DNA from: Posidonia oceanica
Taxonomy: Eukaryota; Streptophyta; Magnoliopsida; Alismatales; Posidoniaceae
Direction: 5' to 3'
NCBI GenBank assembly: GCA_037176725.1
Contig: JAZBRS010000026.1
Span: forward strand, 63,218,501-63,282,500
DNA: 64,000 nucleotides
Of this stretch, positions 35,866 to 48,244 are shown piece by piece (within the stretch, counting starts at the first letter, position 1; every line of letters starts with the position of its first letter). Under the pieces are notes generated by a model, which did not search any database, had not been told where the DNA came from, and saw only the letters and a list, made by a program, of their open reading frames with translations. The translations under genes were made by a program, and so were the position numbers.

Positions 35866-36756
35866 AGCGTGTGGAAACGTTTTTTTACACCAGCTTATTG
35901 TGTTAAGTGTTTATTGTCTAATAAGCGTTTCCAAATGAGTCAGTTTTTCGAATTTTTCCAAAAAAACTAGCTGTAACTTTTTAATTTATTTTAAGCTATT
36001 GAGGTAGATTTTAAAAAAACTAATGGGTATTAGCTTTTTAAAAAGCTATGAATATTAGTTATAGATTTTCCAATGATATCCTCAGAAATTGATTCTAATT
36101 ACAACATAAACTTAAGGCAACGGCAGCGGCAGCGGCAGGTGGCGAGCAGCAGACGGTGAGCGATTGCAGCGGACGACGGCGATGTGGTGACGGTGGCTGA
36201 CGGCGGCGACAGGCGATGACTCGACGGCTGCGGCTGACGACAGCGACGTGGTGGCTGACGACGGCGACGCATCGGCGGGCGATGGTGGCTGACGGTGAGC
36301 GACAGAAGGTGGCGACGGATGGCGGCGACGCAGCGACGGGCAGTAGTGGCTGATGTGGTAGACGGCTAGTGGTGGCGGGTGTCGGTGGCTGACGGTGGCA
36401 GACGGCAAGCGGCAGAAGGTGGCAGTAGACAGCGAGCGGCGGTGGCGGACGACAGCGGTGGTTGGCGAGCGGTGGTGGCGGACGGTAGTGGAAGGTAGCG
36501 GCGAACGACGACGACGCGACGGCCGGACGACAAGCGACAGCAGTTGCAGATCCGATGGACGCGGCAAACGACAGCGGACGACGGCGACGCGACGACAATA
36601 ACTAAGATAATATAATCCTTTGAGTAATTCATAAGTATTTATTAGACATGTAAACCAAATAAATTTTTCTTTATCTTAAAAAAAACTGTAAATCACGTGG
36701 TTTAACAAAAAATCAATTTTTCTTAATAAACTTAAGAAAAAATGTTACCAAACGTA
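35866..36756. mobile_element. Possible non-autonomous DNA element with a GC-rich core
   Basis: The left end GCGTGTGGAAACGTTTTTTT (35867) pairs with the inverted right end ACGTTTGGTAACATTTTTTC (about 36755), roughly 15 of 20 bases matching. AT-rich arms surround a GC-rich triplet array (36112-36598). No transposase. The TSD is at best TA. Class unassigned. Confidence 0.42.
36112..36598. repeat. GC-rich CGA/CGG-type degenerate triplet array
   Basis: Repeats of the type GGCGACGG, GGTGGCTGACGG and GCGAGCGG, strikingly GC-rich between AT-rich arms. Because the period is a multiple of three, all frames on both strands stay open (Ser/Arg/Pro/His-rich), so the long frames here are not evidence of genes. 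Confidence 0.7.
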
Positions 36757-37676
36757 ATATTAAAAGGAAAGATATTAAAGAAAATACTTCCACCACTGTT
36801 TGCAAAAAAAACACTGGTTGCTCGCTTTGTGGAGCTGAACGGTGGAATTTATTAGATTGTTGTTTGTTACGACATGTCTGAGACTTTAGCACTACTGGGA
36901 TTCTCAGAATCTTTGGGAAAGAGGTCTACAGCTGATTGCCTGTGACCCTTTTTGGGCTTAGGAGCTCTCCTCGCTCTGTACCTTTTTTTTCACTGCCTTT
37001 TGTCTGCTCTCCATCGCTACGAACGTTTCCTCCTCCACAGCAGCGTTCTTTGCAAAGTATTTTACATTTTTACATGCATGTCTTGTTGCTTCTGTATTGC
37101 AAGCATAATACTGCTATGTCTTCAAGTTGTGGTAAATTCATAAGTCTTCTGGTTGTAAATGCGGTAGCATGATTGTACAATATGTAGTTGAAATCTAAAA
37201 GAACCGTAACTTTGAACATAAATTTTCTGATTATTAACTTATAACTTCCATTAGTTTATAATATGTAAACAAGTGGTTGAAGAAGACTAGCCATGTCAGG
37301 AGTAGCTTTCCCCAGAAGTTCACATGCAAGCCGCAACCTGAAAACCTATTGGTCCCACACATCAGGAGATGGTTCCAAACATTCGATTGACAACTACATG
37401 GAGGATGCGTGGACGCGTGGTGACTTCGGTCCGTACCAATGTTTAACTGTTGCGACCCTTCCACTTCCGCCCCGACCCTTCGTCTTCCGCGACCTCGGAC
37501 GTCGAGATCGAGGTGGTTGGCGGCGGTATAATGGCTAGGAGGCGCTGGGAGGAGGGGGCGAGTCGCCCTCCCTCCATGGGCAAACACTGAGAGAGAGAGG
37601 GGAAACCAGTGAGGAGTCGTCGTCATCGGAGAAGAAGCCTCGGAGTGGGTAACCAAGTTTTCTTGTTCTTCTAATG
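36757..37676. other. Intergenic, no gene supported
   Basis: Several short frames (for example 36936-37172 and 37234-37656) lack recognisable domains, and no splice-linked pattern was seen. Confidence 0.4.
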
Positions 37677-38045
37677 TTTTGCTCCGAAGGAGAGAATGGA
37701 GAAGCGACAGTGGCAGAGGGAGAAGAGAACGTAAGAGGAGGAGAAGGAGATGAAGAAAATGAAAAAAAAAAAAAAAAAGGTGTTAGATAAGAAGGAGAGG
37801 AAAGAAGAAAGAAAAAAGAAAAAGTCAGAAAGAAAAGAATATAGGAGAGAGATGGTGAAGAGAGAACGTCCGAGAGAAAAAAAAAAAAAAAAAAAGAGGG
37901 AGGAAGAGAAAATCAGGAGAGAGAGAGAGAAAGGAGATGGAGACACAGAGAGACATATGAAGTGATTGAAAGGAAAGAAAAGAGAGATGAAGGGATTGGA
38001 AAGGAGAGAGAGAGAGGAATGAGGCGGTTGAAAGAAAGAAAATGG
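37677..38045. repeat. Purine-rich (GA/GAAA) tract
   Basis: Almost pure A and G on the plus strand with A-runs at about 37761-37778 and 37879-37897. Lys/Glu/Arg-rich frames inside are low complexity. Confidence 0.85.
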
Positions 38046-38679
38046 AATGAGTTAAAGATTGAAAGGAAAACAGTTGATTGTCGATTTATATGATTTTTAT
38101 CAGGTTAATTTGTACTATCGATGATAATAAAAAATTATATAAAATATTTTTCATGATTTGATTCATAAAATGGATGATTTTGCAAAAGATGCTGTTTGTT
38201 CATTTGAACTTTGGGAAAACAGACCAAATTAAGATGCTATATGTTCAAATTAAGAATTAATTTGGAACTTCTGTTTAAATTTATTTAATTATGATTAACT
38301 AGTTAAATGTCCTGACATTCATTGCATGATTGCTTCCACTATTGTCTTGAGAGGCGGGTCATTACATTAACTCTGTTTTTTGAATCGGAAATCCTCTTAC
38401 ATCGAGATAGACAAACAAGAAAGATAAACCTGATGCAAACAGTAATCCGTATCCATTAACAATCTTAAAAGTTTAGTCAAAATCCATACAAAATAATAAT
38501 TCCAAATTCAACTTTGTTGTGTTTTGTAACGATTTTTTGTTCTCAACGTTTTTGAAAAGTCAATTTATATAATTTTTTCACCATAAATAGCTTAAGATAG
38601 ATGAAGAATTATGTTTGGTTGTATTGCATAATAAACGCTTTTTTTTATCAAAATGACCAAGTTATCCTTCCGTAAGAGG

Positions 38680-39110
38680 ATTATCGCTCCCCCTTGGGAT
38701 TCAACGTAGAGGAAGCATGTGGTTTTGGAAGGGTAGCGGGAGTGGAAGGAGCAGAAGCAGGTGAGACAGTCGTGGACGAGGGGGCGGATGTCGAGAATGT
38801 GGGCGACGAGGCTCTCGGAGAAGCCATGGCCCTGGTGGTCCACGACGCACATGACGAACCTGGACTCGGCGAGCAGGACGGAGGTGAGCTAGACAAATCA
38901 GTTGGACTCGTCGGTGAAGCCTTGGACTACGCAAACGATGCCCTTGACCTGTTACCGCTGTTGATGGTCCTATAGGAGCCAGGATTGGGTGAAGATGTTG
39001 AGGCCCTATGGGTTCACGAAGGACAAGGACGAGTGGACGACGGAGTGCTAAGCGTAAAACTTCACCGCCGTCAGAGATCTAAAGGGGCTGCTCTCGTTCG
39101 CCTCCGCCAT
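38680..39110 (-). pseudogene. N-terminal fragment of a monoacylglycerol lipase-like alpha/beta hydrolase
   Basis: From an ATG at 39110 the minus strand reads MAEANESS and later GLNIFTQSW, with three TAG stops early on. After frameshifts the family block CVVDHQGHGFSESLVAHI and DIRPLVHDC follows, then the nucleophile region as LYVESQGGAI, where plant members have a GxSxG elbow; the first Gly is Val here. The homology ends near 38690, before the core and C-terminal parts. With the inverted C-terminal piece at 35263, this looks like one gene broken by rearrangement. Not functional. Confidence 0.75.
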
Positions 39111-39891
39111 GGGATTCGTCAGAGATCCTCGTCTACAGACTCGTCACATCACAACCAGGCGAGAAAGAGGTGGCAGTCGCCGTTTGCGGGCGGTGGAGGT
39201 GGAGTCTCTTCCTCTTCAAGAGCGACACCACCTGGTCCGGGTCGAGCCAGCTGAGATGCGGCGATCTAGAAGCCTTCCTCTCGCCAAAGCAGTTAAAAGA
39301 AAGAGGAAAGACCAAAAAACAGAGGAAGGAAAGAAAGAAGAAGCCGGAGATGCTGCGGAGATGGATGGTGGAGAAGAGGAAGGAGAGTTGGGTGAAGAGG
39401 TAGAAGACGAGAAGGAGAGAGAGATATGTAATATTACATTTTTAATGAAGATAACATAGGAAATAGATAAAAAAAAAATCCAACGTTTTTAAAAAATTGT
39501 CTCCCATAACTTTTTTTTCCAGTATTTTTTATCAATTTTACACATGACAAAAAAAGTGATGTTTTTAAATAAGTTGGCTTTTTTTTTACATTTGGTTTAA
39601 TTTTTTTTCCTATAAATGATTATTTTCAATAAAATATAGAAAACAATTGTTACCAAATACTACTTAAAAAGTAGTCGAACTCAGAACTTCAAGATTCAAA
39701 GGACTTCAAATGACCAACTGTGTTACATTATTTCTGTTGTCTTCTGATGGCATGTTCTATGATGACCTTTTATGATATTTCCCAATGTTATAAATAAATA
39801 AAAAATACATGGAGGATGCATGTAAAAACTGATGCTGGTTTACCTGTAATTTGAACCTCTGATGGGCATGGTTTGGAAGAGAGAAAATTGT

Positions 39892-40210
39892 CTCGGTGGG
39901 TGTTCTGGAGATGGGGAGCAAGCAAACGGTCCTACAAGGACAATGGTAGGGCTCCGTGACAACTGCTGTGCAAAGCATTGCTTTGGAATGAAAGGAAGAA
40001 TGATAACTAATGGTTAAAAAGAGGGATTGTACTTATTGTGGAGTTACCGCACTCGGTGGCTGTTTTGGACATGGGGAGCAAACGGTCTACAAGGACACTG
40101 GTAGGGCTCCTTGACACTGCCGTGCAAAGTATTGCTTTGGAATGGAAGGAAGAGTGATGATAAGTAATGGTTAAAAAGAGGGATTGTACTTATTGTGGAG
40201 TCACTGCACA
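39892..40210. repeat. Tandem duplication, about 160-bp unit
   Basis: Copy 1 starts CTCGGTGGGTGTTCTGGAG at 39892, copy 2 starts CTCGGTGGCTGTTTTGGAC at 40052. Both contain ATGGGGAGC, GGTAGGGCTCC, GCTTTGGAATG and end GGGATTGTACTTATTGTGG. A few substitutions and small indels separate them. Confidence 0.85.
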
Positions 40211-41905
40211 TGGACAAATCTTGTTTAACTGTGATTGGCTCCCGCCCATCAAATGGGAGGCAAAGGCAATTAGGGCTGTAATAAGACTGCTACGGAGTAC
40301 GTAAAAACAATATCCATGTCTTTTTCTTTTAAATACTAATGGATAATGGAATAGATATATAGATTGCACTTTTTAAGTTTCTATTCTTATTTGTTTCATT
40401 ATTTGCGGTAGGAAATAAAATATATAGGATAAACAAATAATTAAGTAGATTTATGTTAAAAAAATAAAATATTTAAGTAAAATACTAAAATCATATGTTA
40501 CTACTACATATAATATAAATTACTAAGACTTAAAAATACATACTTAAAGTAATTTGTTTGAACTTTGAAGATAGTGATAATGATAAAGACAGTATAAATT
40601 AGCTTCCTTATGTTATTATAAATTCAAATAAAAAATAGAAGATAGTAACAATGATTTCATTTATCCAAAGTCTCTTCAAGTCAACATTAGCATCATCCAT
40701 ATTTCAGAAGCATCAAATTAAATTGCATCATCAAGCTACATGTTAAGTTTGCAATATCTGTAAAAAAAAATGATAGTAATAATTAGAAGATAGTAATAAA
40801 TATTTGTCTTTAAGAATTCAGTAGTATGTGTATTCCAGAACTTGACAATGTCATGTAGATGGTCTGCATGATCCTAGTTAAGATATACACTTTAAAATTA
40901 GATATTAGCTTGAAAATACAACAGAATATTGACTAAGCTATTAAGATTATAGTATCACTGTTACCTTTTCAGTAAAGCATGAATCTCAAAAGACACCAAA
41001 TCAATTGTCAAGGTCTAGTTCGGGGGAGTAGAGGTGGCCCTCGCTTCATTGAATTGATTGTTGACTTCTAGATCGTGGGAATCGAGAGAGATCTCCGTCG
41101 AATCTCAAAAAATTGGTGACTACCTTGTTGTCGTTGAGGTTAAAGAGAGAAAGAAAGAATGACTGAATGAGAGATGAGAGAATAAGAAATTAGGATTGAG
41201 AAATGAGAAGGTTGAAGAACGGTCATAGCCTATGCGTAAGAGGAGAAGAGAGGTTGAGAAATAAAATGGCTAAGAAGAGAGGTTGAAGAACGATCGTAAC
41301 TCTGTAAGAGAGGTTGTGGGACGTCGGGAAAGGACTGTCGGAGGAGGCCGAAGGTGTGCTTTGTGCACTTTGCCGGGGCAGGGCTACTGGAGGAGGGACA
41401 GAAGGAGAGAGCTGAGAAGGTCGGAGGAGGAGGTTTGCACCGTCGTGAAAGCGATCGAAAGGAGAATCGTTGAGTCAAAGGAGGAGCCGGAGGCAGAGAG
41501 AAGGACTAGAAGAAGAAAAAGAACGGGATGAAAGATGACGACTGAGAAGAGAGGTTGAAGAGAGAATGATGTGGTTAGGGTTTAGAGAGGGATATTTCAT
41601 ATTTATATAGTTAGGTAAAATTACCATAATAATCCTTACACCATAGGTAAATGGATGGTAGATAGATAATAATGCTTACCTATACTATATAAGAATACAG
41701 TCAAAGTGGATGACGAATAAATAGATAATAAGATAAAAATATTTTAACCCTTATATATATAAAATGGGACGGATCAAGATGAGTTACGGATACACCTTCC
41801 TGTTTAATGACTTAGAAGCAATGGATGCATATGTGTGAGCTTGGTACAAGTGGGTCATGATTGAAATGGACATTTTCCTTTTGAAATGAGGTGTCTATTA
41901 TCAAG

Positions 41906-41936
<31 letters not shown>

Positions 41937-42895
41937 TTTGATAAGAACATGGTAAGGAAGACATTTTCTATGTGCATGTACTTTTTTAGGCTAAACAAGA
42001 ATGACAGCTATGCAGACTCGGTCATTCTTGTTGCCTTCTATGTTAAACGCCTCGAGCTCAGCTGTCGCCTCGGCTTGAGCTTCAGCCGTTAGTTTGGGCT
42101 CTTGGTCAACCATCTGTGGTGTTGGCTACCGCCTCAACTTCAGCATTTGCAGGTGCAGTGGAGTTCCAATAATTATGGAGACTTCGGAGATTGACGGAGT
42201 TTGGAGAAGTGGCCCTGCCTACGCCTCCTGTGAGGTGGCCTGTCCAGAAAACAGTAAGAGAAATAATAGTGTGGAATGTAGAATTGGCATCCATCTAGAA
42301 CTCGGAAAATTAATCCATTCCTAGTTATTATCCAAATTATAACAAGAACTAGCGTGTTCTATGTTTTTATTTCTAAATTAAACCTACTTGCTTGTCTCAA
42401 GGAGGACACTTGAAATAGACTTATTGTTGTTGTAGCAGCAGCCTGTGTTATTGATAAAGTATTCGTACATGTTTTATTGTGTGTGGGCATTGTCGAAAGA
42501 GATGTAAGCAGGATTCTTCCTGTGAACACCCCAGACGGGGCATTGAGAAGGTCCTAACCAGCCTCTATTTTTTAGGTTCACTACATTTAAGAGTGATTGA
42601 GGTTAACTTGAAATAGCCCAACCATCCTATCCGGAGGGATAGATGCAATCTCGGCTAGTGTGATCTTTTTATTCCGAGGTGGCGCATACAGGTCCAAGAA
42701 TATGTTTTTCAATGAGATGGGTACAGTCCATTTATTCTGCCCAAAATAAAATTGACTTACCATTGTTTGCTATCACAGTGGAGTATGTGTTTAACAAAAT
42801 GAAAGAGAGGCCTGATTTCTTTCCAAATCGGTGAGACATTCCTTGTGCTGGAATTTAAAAGTCCAACCCCAATGCCGGATAGATATCTGCCGTGG
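40211..42895. other. Intergenic, no gene supported
   Basis: AT-rich with a T-run at about 41907-41932. The Arg/Glu-rich frame at 41283-41531 lies in a GA-rich stretch with two similar GAGGTTGAAGAACG blocks (41207 and 41279). A 76-residue frame at 42094-42324 has no recognisable domain. Repeat-derived at least in part. Confidence 0.4.
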
Positions 42896-43090
42896 TAGAT
42901 CTTACATCATTTTAGATTGCTATTTTTGATCATTAAATTCTACTGAGATGGAAAGAGATTACTATATTATTCATTGATAATAAAGGATTATAATCTCTTA
43001 TATATAGAAGAACACTTACTTAACCCACAAGTAACTTAATAGATGGATAACACAAAGATCTATATAAAAATCTATTTACTCTAACACTCT
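42896..43090 (-). repeat. Copia LTR-like fragment
   Basis: On the minus strand a polypurine-like TATGAGGGAGAG is followed by TGTTAGAGTAAATAG, then AT-rich sequence with a TATATAAGAG box near 42999-43008, ending near GATCTACCACGG. This is the arrangement at a copia 3' LTR. No coding part adjoins, and the TSD was not found. Confidence 0.45.
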
Positions 43091-43119
43091 CCCTCATAAC
43101 TACATAATTTAGAAGGAAT

Positions 43120-43330
43120 GACAGTAGTAGTAACAGTAGTAGTTGTTGTAGCAGTAGCAGCAGCAACAAGCAGGTAGGCAATAACAATAGCCATTCAGGC
43201 AGACAGTGGTAGTAGACAGACAGGTAGTAATAGTTGTAGTAGTAGTAGTAGTAGCAACAGTCAGGAAGACAATAACAGTTGTTGTAGCAATAGATAGGCA
43301 GGCAGTAACAGAAGAAATGTGGACAGTGCA
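43120..43330. repeat. Degenerate GTA/GCA trinucleotide repeat
   Basis: AGTAGTAGT, GCAGCAGCAAC and similar runs interleaved with AACAGT and AGGCAGACAG blocks. Thr/Tyr/Cys-rich frames on the minus strand come from the triplets. Confidence 0.75.
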
Positions 43331-43532
43331 TGACCACGCACAAATAGAGGTAGGCAACAGGAAAGTTTTGAACTTTTCTGCAAATTAGAAACTTCAGAGT
43401 TATTTTGGTAAATTTTACAATATCAGAAGAATTTAGTATTTTTCTACAAAATCTCCATTAAATCCTAATTTCCTTCTCTACAATACTTCTTCTCCCTTTT
43501 CTCCTTTCTTTCTTTTTCTCTCTTCCCATCTA

Positions 43533-46500
43533 TGTAACGACTCGACCCAAGTCGTTACCTCTCAACCTAGCTACAATTTATTAATATTAATATTAATATT
43601 AGTATTATTATTATTATATACTAACATTCCTGAACAATAGGTCTAAATTCTCATAATAACTATAAAGCAGAAATAAAATAAACTTAATTAACTTACTTAC
43701 CCAGAACCCTTGATGTGTGGCAGTGTGACTCCTCTCCTATATGCACTAGTAATTCTAGCTCCTATCCTGCACCTGCCAAAAACAGAAACAAAACACACGT
43801 GAGTGACCATTCAATAGGTCACCCAGCACACACTACACCTAGGCACACAAACAGCTCGGCAAGCAACATCGAGGAAACAAGCGTAACCACGCCACAAGCA
43901 AACAAACACAGGCATCACTCCTGGATGCCACAGTAGGGCATACATCATTGCCCAAAAAGCAAACCACTAAAAACATGTATTTGAAATCATCTTTTCTCTT
44001 TTCCTTTCAAAACTATATACATGCTCTTTTTAAAACCATTATGCACAATTGAAATGGCCACTTTTGCTAAATCAAGCCCAAAACCACGCAATCTAGTCCC
44101 ACACAGTCTCTCTGTGTGGATTTGACGACCAACCGTGCCTGAATGCTCTCCATTGTATCCAGAACACACACATAGCACATCAAACACTAAAACCAAAAGC
44201 TAATGTTGAGACACTGCTCAGCCAAACCAAAGCGCCTCACAAGCACAGGACCTACGCCCCACAGGTGCAGCCACAAGCATAATCGACCACATACACAAAC
44301 AAACTGTGTTGTCACTCGGGCCTAAGCGACCGACACCTAGTCACAAGCAGTCCATCGAGGCGCGACCACGGTGTCCCTGCACTGCCACGATCAACTACCC
44401 TGTGGAGGAGTAAACTGTCCCGGACAACAAGCCTCAAAAAGCCAACCACACATTGGAAGGCTTGTCTTGTCTCTCAGCAGGACACCACCAGCAATAGAGC
44501 ACGTGTCCACTGGCCCTGGCCAAACACCACAGGGTGCATCGCAACGCCCTAACTCAGCCTTACAAACACCTAGGGCTCCTCACCCCCATGCCCAGTCTAT
44601 ACCAAGCAGTCTCGGTACCCGTACTAACTAGGGTATCACGTCCAGCTACTCAGAGGTCTCATATCCTTGGGTTCGCTGCCACGATACACTATGTACAGTC
44701 AATACCCTGAGTTCTCGGCACCCGGAACAAGCGGAGTGTCATACCCCTAAGTCCAGTCGGTACCTCGACTCGCGGATCTCAGCCTCGGCCTCGTGAACGA
44801 CAATCAAGGAGTATCATACCTCCAAGATCCGACGAATACTTACCTCAGCCTCTTGGTCTTAGGACCTCAACCTAGGCAACGTGCCCGACCACCCAGGAAT
44901 GTCGTCACATCCCCTGGTCCCGGCAACACGACCCTCCAGTATCTTGGTCCATCACAAACAGAAAATACCGGAAAACTCTTTCCAAAACCTTTGCCAAACC
45001 CATGCATTTTCTTTTCAAAACTCTTTTTGAAAATCATTTCGAAATGCTTAAATGACAACTCAAAATACCTCAAAATACAGTACCAAGCACAGCACAAAAT
45101 CATGAGCTGAAATCACAGCTCAAAACACAGCCTCGACAGCTCCACTGTCGAGCCCAGAACCACATCTCAAAACACGACAAATAGAGAAACAATGGCACCT
45201 TCTGGGCATATCATTTACCCAGAAGACACCAATCAGAAACAAGCACCGATCCCGAATTCCCAAGGTACTTACGAGACCGAGCATCCACACAAATTGCGCC
45301 CAGAACACTAAGTCCTGGTGCCTAGGTCTAATCCTAAATTATCACGTTTCCTAATGTCCGTCTAGACCAATTAGGGAAAACCTTAGCATTTCTAGGTTAT
45401 TTAGTCTTTTAATCCCAACTCTAACACAAGGGGATCTTGCTAATTCATTTTAGGCAATCCTTAGCTCATCCCTAATGGTTTGCCTAATTATCATCTTACC
45501 CATATGTGTTTTATAAAATACCAATACATTCCTGTATCAGCCAAAGTCTTAAAAGACAAAGATTCATTTCATTCCACAAAACTCTCTATAAAATCCAAAA
45601 ATAAGATTATAAGTCTTAACAGGAATAGGGAAAGCATCCTGGGCGCCCCAGGGGCGCCCATTGGCGCCCAGCAGGCGGTGAAATCCCCTGGAAAACGCGC
45701 AGGAATCCCGCGCAGGGAACCCGTGCACCAGTAAGAAAATTTAGATAAAAATATCTGACAGACTGCGACCCAAAAATTACCTGATTTGGGAACTCAAACC
45801 GGTATCATCACATGCAACTATAAATTCCACAAAAATACCCAAAATATAGGTATCCAAGTGCTCTACAACATGGAAGAAAAATCAATGCATTTCGATAACC
45901 GTAGCTCATGTTATCAAAATCACAAGCAACGAAGCTCATTCGGCCAAAACCAAATGAACAGTAACTCATGCATTCGAAAATTACTATAAAAAATCCCAAT
46001 AAATCTCCTAAAAGCATGGAACTTCTACCAATCATCAAGAACATACTAAACAACATATATTTATTAATTTCATGCATAATCGAAAAGAAAACAATAGGGT
46101 GTGCACCTTACAGACGCGTACAGGGGTGGTTTCCACTCGCCGGCCGACCACTGCCAACCCACGTGCCTGCACGGCCTCCTCTCCCTCCAACAGAGCTCGC
46201 ATGACCTCCGCGAGCATCCTCTGAGCCTCCACGATTCCCTAGCAACTCATGCATCACCGCGAACCAAAAGGGTGAGTGCACACATGGAAGAAGGGGAAGA
46301 AAGAAAAAAAGAGGGGAAAGAAGGCTCACGACTCACTTCCACTTCCAAGCTCCTCATGACCACTCCTCGAGCTTACTCAACCACCGAGATGAAGACCAGA
46401 GTCCTTCACTGGTAGGGGAAGGCGTTCAGCCAAAAACTCAACTCTCACCTCTCTCTTTCTCTCTCTGTCTCACTCTCACTCACACTGACAGGAGGAAGGG

Positions 46501-46788
46501 AGAAGAAAGAAGAAGAGAGGAAGAAGAAGAAGAGGATGGTGGAGCTTCTGGACGATTCTCCCCTTTTCAAGCTCTGCCGACAGCCGCCCTAGAGTTGCGG
46601 AGAAGAATGGTGGCAGCATGCATGGCATCTCCCATTCTTTCCTTTCTTTAATCAACTTTTTGCAAGAAAATTGCACAAAGCCTCTCCTCCTTCCCACAAA
46701 CTTCAAATCTCCCAAACAACTCCCAAAAATCAGGCCAATTACCCGTGCTAAAATTACCTGCTAGTTTCTGAAAAATCCAGATATTACA
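43533..46788 (-). repeat. Large Tekay/Del-like 3' LTR
   Basis: 3256 bases. The plus-strand left end TGTAACGACTCGACCC and right end GATATTACA give TG...CA ends. It shares ordered blocks with the LTR copy at 8233-11191 (CCAGAACC, TGAGTGAC, GTCACCCAGCACAC) and has TTTTGAAAATCATTTCGAAAT near 45030 as in the copy near 11870. Open frames inside show no protein family. Confidence 0.7.
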
Positions 46789-46812
46789 TCCTAAACCCCT
46801 TAAAGAAATTTC
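46789..46812 (-). other. Polypurine tract and pol tail of the Tekay-like element
   Basis: The minus strand reads AATTTCTTTAAGGGGTTTAGGA directly before the LTR start. In the frame of 46851-46648 it reads ENFEGEISLRG, like the last residues of chromovirus pol (ENFEDEI..RG). This fixes the LTR as the 3' one. Confidence 0.65.
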
Positions 46813-47559
46813 GCCCTCAAAATTCTCAAGGTGAAAGACCAAGGGTACCAAATTAGGATGTCAAACTCATGGATCCAGACAAACAGCACAACGGTGACGC
46901 CCAAAATTCGAGATTAGTAGGAGGAATCTATGTCTCACAGCCACCTCATCCCACCAAAATCTAGGACGACACTGAGGGCTCAGCTATCTTCGAGTCCAGA
47001 AACCGCCAAAATCTGAATGAAGGTTCTTTCAGGACACAAAATCTCCACCCACAAGCTCCAAAATAGTGTCTCCCAGAGTCCCTAAACATCCTCAGCCTCT
47101 CTGGCAGACACGCAAACACAGGGATGACCAGGTAGAACCAGCTCTCACTAGCAACCACCGCACTACTCTGATGCACAATCTGGTCAACAACAACCCAAGG
47201 AGACCAAAAAGAAGAGGATCTCCACAGATCGAACAGTATCACGCCATCCGATCCAACACCAAACAAGAAAATCAACTAGGCATTCCCAACAGGATACCCC
47301 AAAGAAAACACAGGAGAAAGAATCTCCACAGCTCGAACAGCACTCAGCCATTCGAACCATCCACAACCAAAAAATAATTGGGCATCCCAACAGAATACCC
47401 CCAAACAGCACACAACAAGCAACACACAACATCACTACATAGAGCCATGTTACACCATGGCCAAACCCACAAACAAAGTGCGTGGCACAACCGCGCAGTA
47501 CCAACACATGACTCACATACGCAACCCCTTCCAGATAATTCCGTCCTTAAATAGAGTGT

Positions 47560-47965
47560 CTGGAACAACCACACACATCCAAGGACCCATCAGAGCCACC
47601 TGGGACCAACAACACCCATCTGGGGACCCACCGAGCCGCCCAGAAACGACACCTGACATCTAGGATCTCATCGAGTCGCCCAAAAACAACAACACACAGC
47701 TGGGGACCCACACACTCACCCAGAGACAACCAACAACCATCTAGGGACCCACACAGTCACCCAGAGACAACCAACAAACATTTGGGGACCACACAGTCAC
47801 CCAGAGACAACCAACAAACATCTGAGAACCACATAGTCACCCAGAAACCAACAACACACCTGATGACTCACCGAGTCACCCAGAGACAACAACAAACCTC
47901 TGGGAAGCCTCTCGCTTCATCTAGAAATACAACAGACATCTGGGAAGCCCCACGCTTCACTCAGA
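47560..47965. repeat. Tandem repeat, about 45-bp degenerate unit
   Basis: Eight or more copies of a unit built on CATCTGGGGACCCAC, then CAGTCACCCAGAGACAACCAACAA-type sequence (quoted in part), clearest at 47700-47830 and more degenerate towards 47960. A further CATCTGGGAAGCC unit lies near 48196. It lies in the internal region of the Tekay-like element. Confidence 0.75.
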
Positions 47966-48244
47966 AACACAACAACGGGAGGACAAAGCTGCAGACATCC
48001 TCCACACACATGCCGACAAAAAACGACCGACAGGACACCACAACCAACCAACAGGCAAGGAGCAAACAGGAAACAAAACAAACAACAAACAAGGGCAGAC
48101 AACCACAATCGTGGAGGGCTACACGAGGAGCAGACAACTACTTCACCCCCTCCTCCCACGATGACACGACACCGCCCAACCTCAACCACACACCCATCTG
48201 GGAAGCCTCACGCTTGCCCAGATGCGACAATAGGAGGATGAAAC

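Larger units (their letters stand above)
43533..48244 (-). mobile_element. Tekay/Del-like gypsy element, 3' part
   Basis: A 3' LTR (46788-43533) preceded on the minus strand by the purine-rich stretch GGCGAAATTTCTTTAAGGGG, then TTTAGGATGTAAT. This matches the usual end of Tekay/Del pol. The internal part continues to 48244, where the Tat-like element begins. It holds tandem repeats rather than pol, so this is a truncated or non-autonomous copy. Confidence 0.65.

Noticed and set aside
36095..36632. Several 88-167 residue frames
   Set aside because: Triplet-type GC-rich repeat keeps every frame open; composition artefact.
42094..42324. 76-residue frame as a small gene
   Set aside because: No recognisable domain, splice pattern or promoter; flanked by repeat-like sequence.
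43120..43330. CRISPR-like spaced repeats
   Set aside because: Degenerate trinucleotide repeat without constant repeats or spacers; plant nuclear context.
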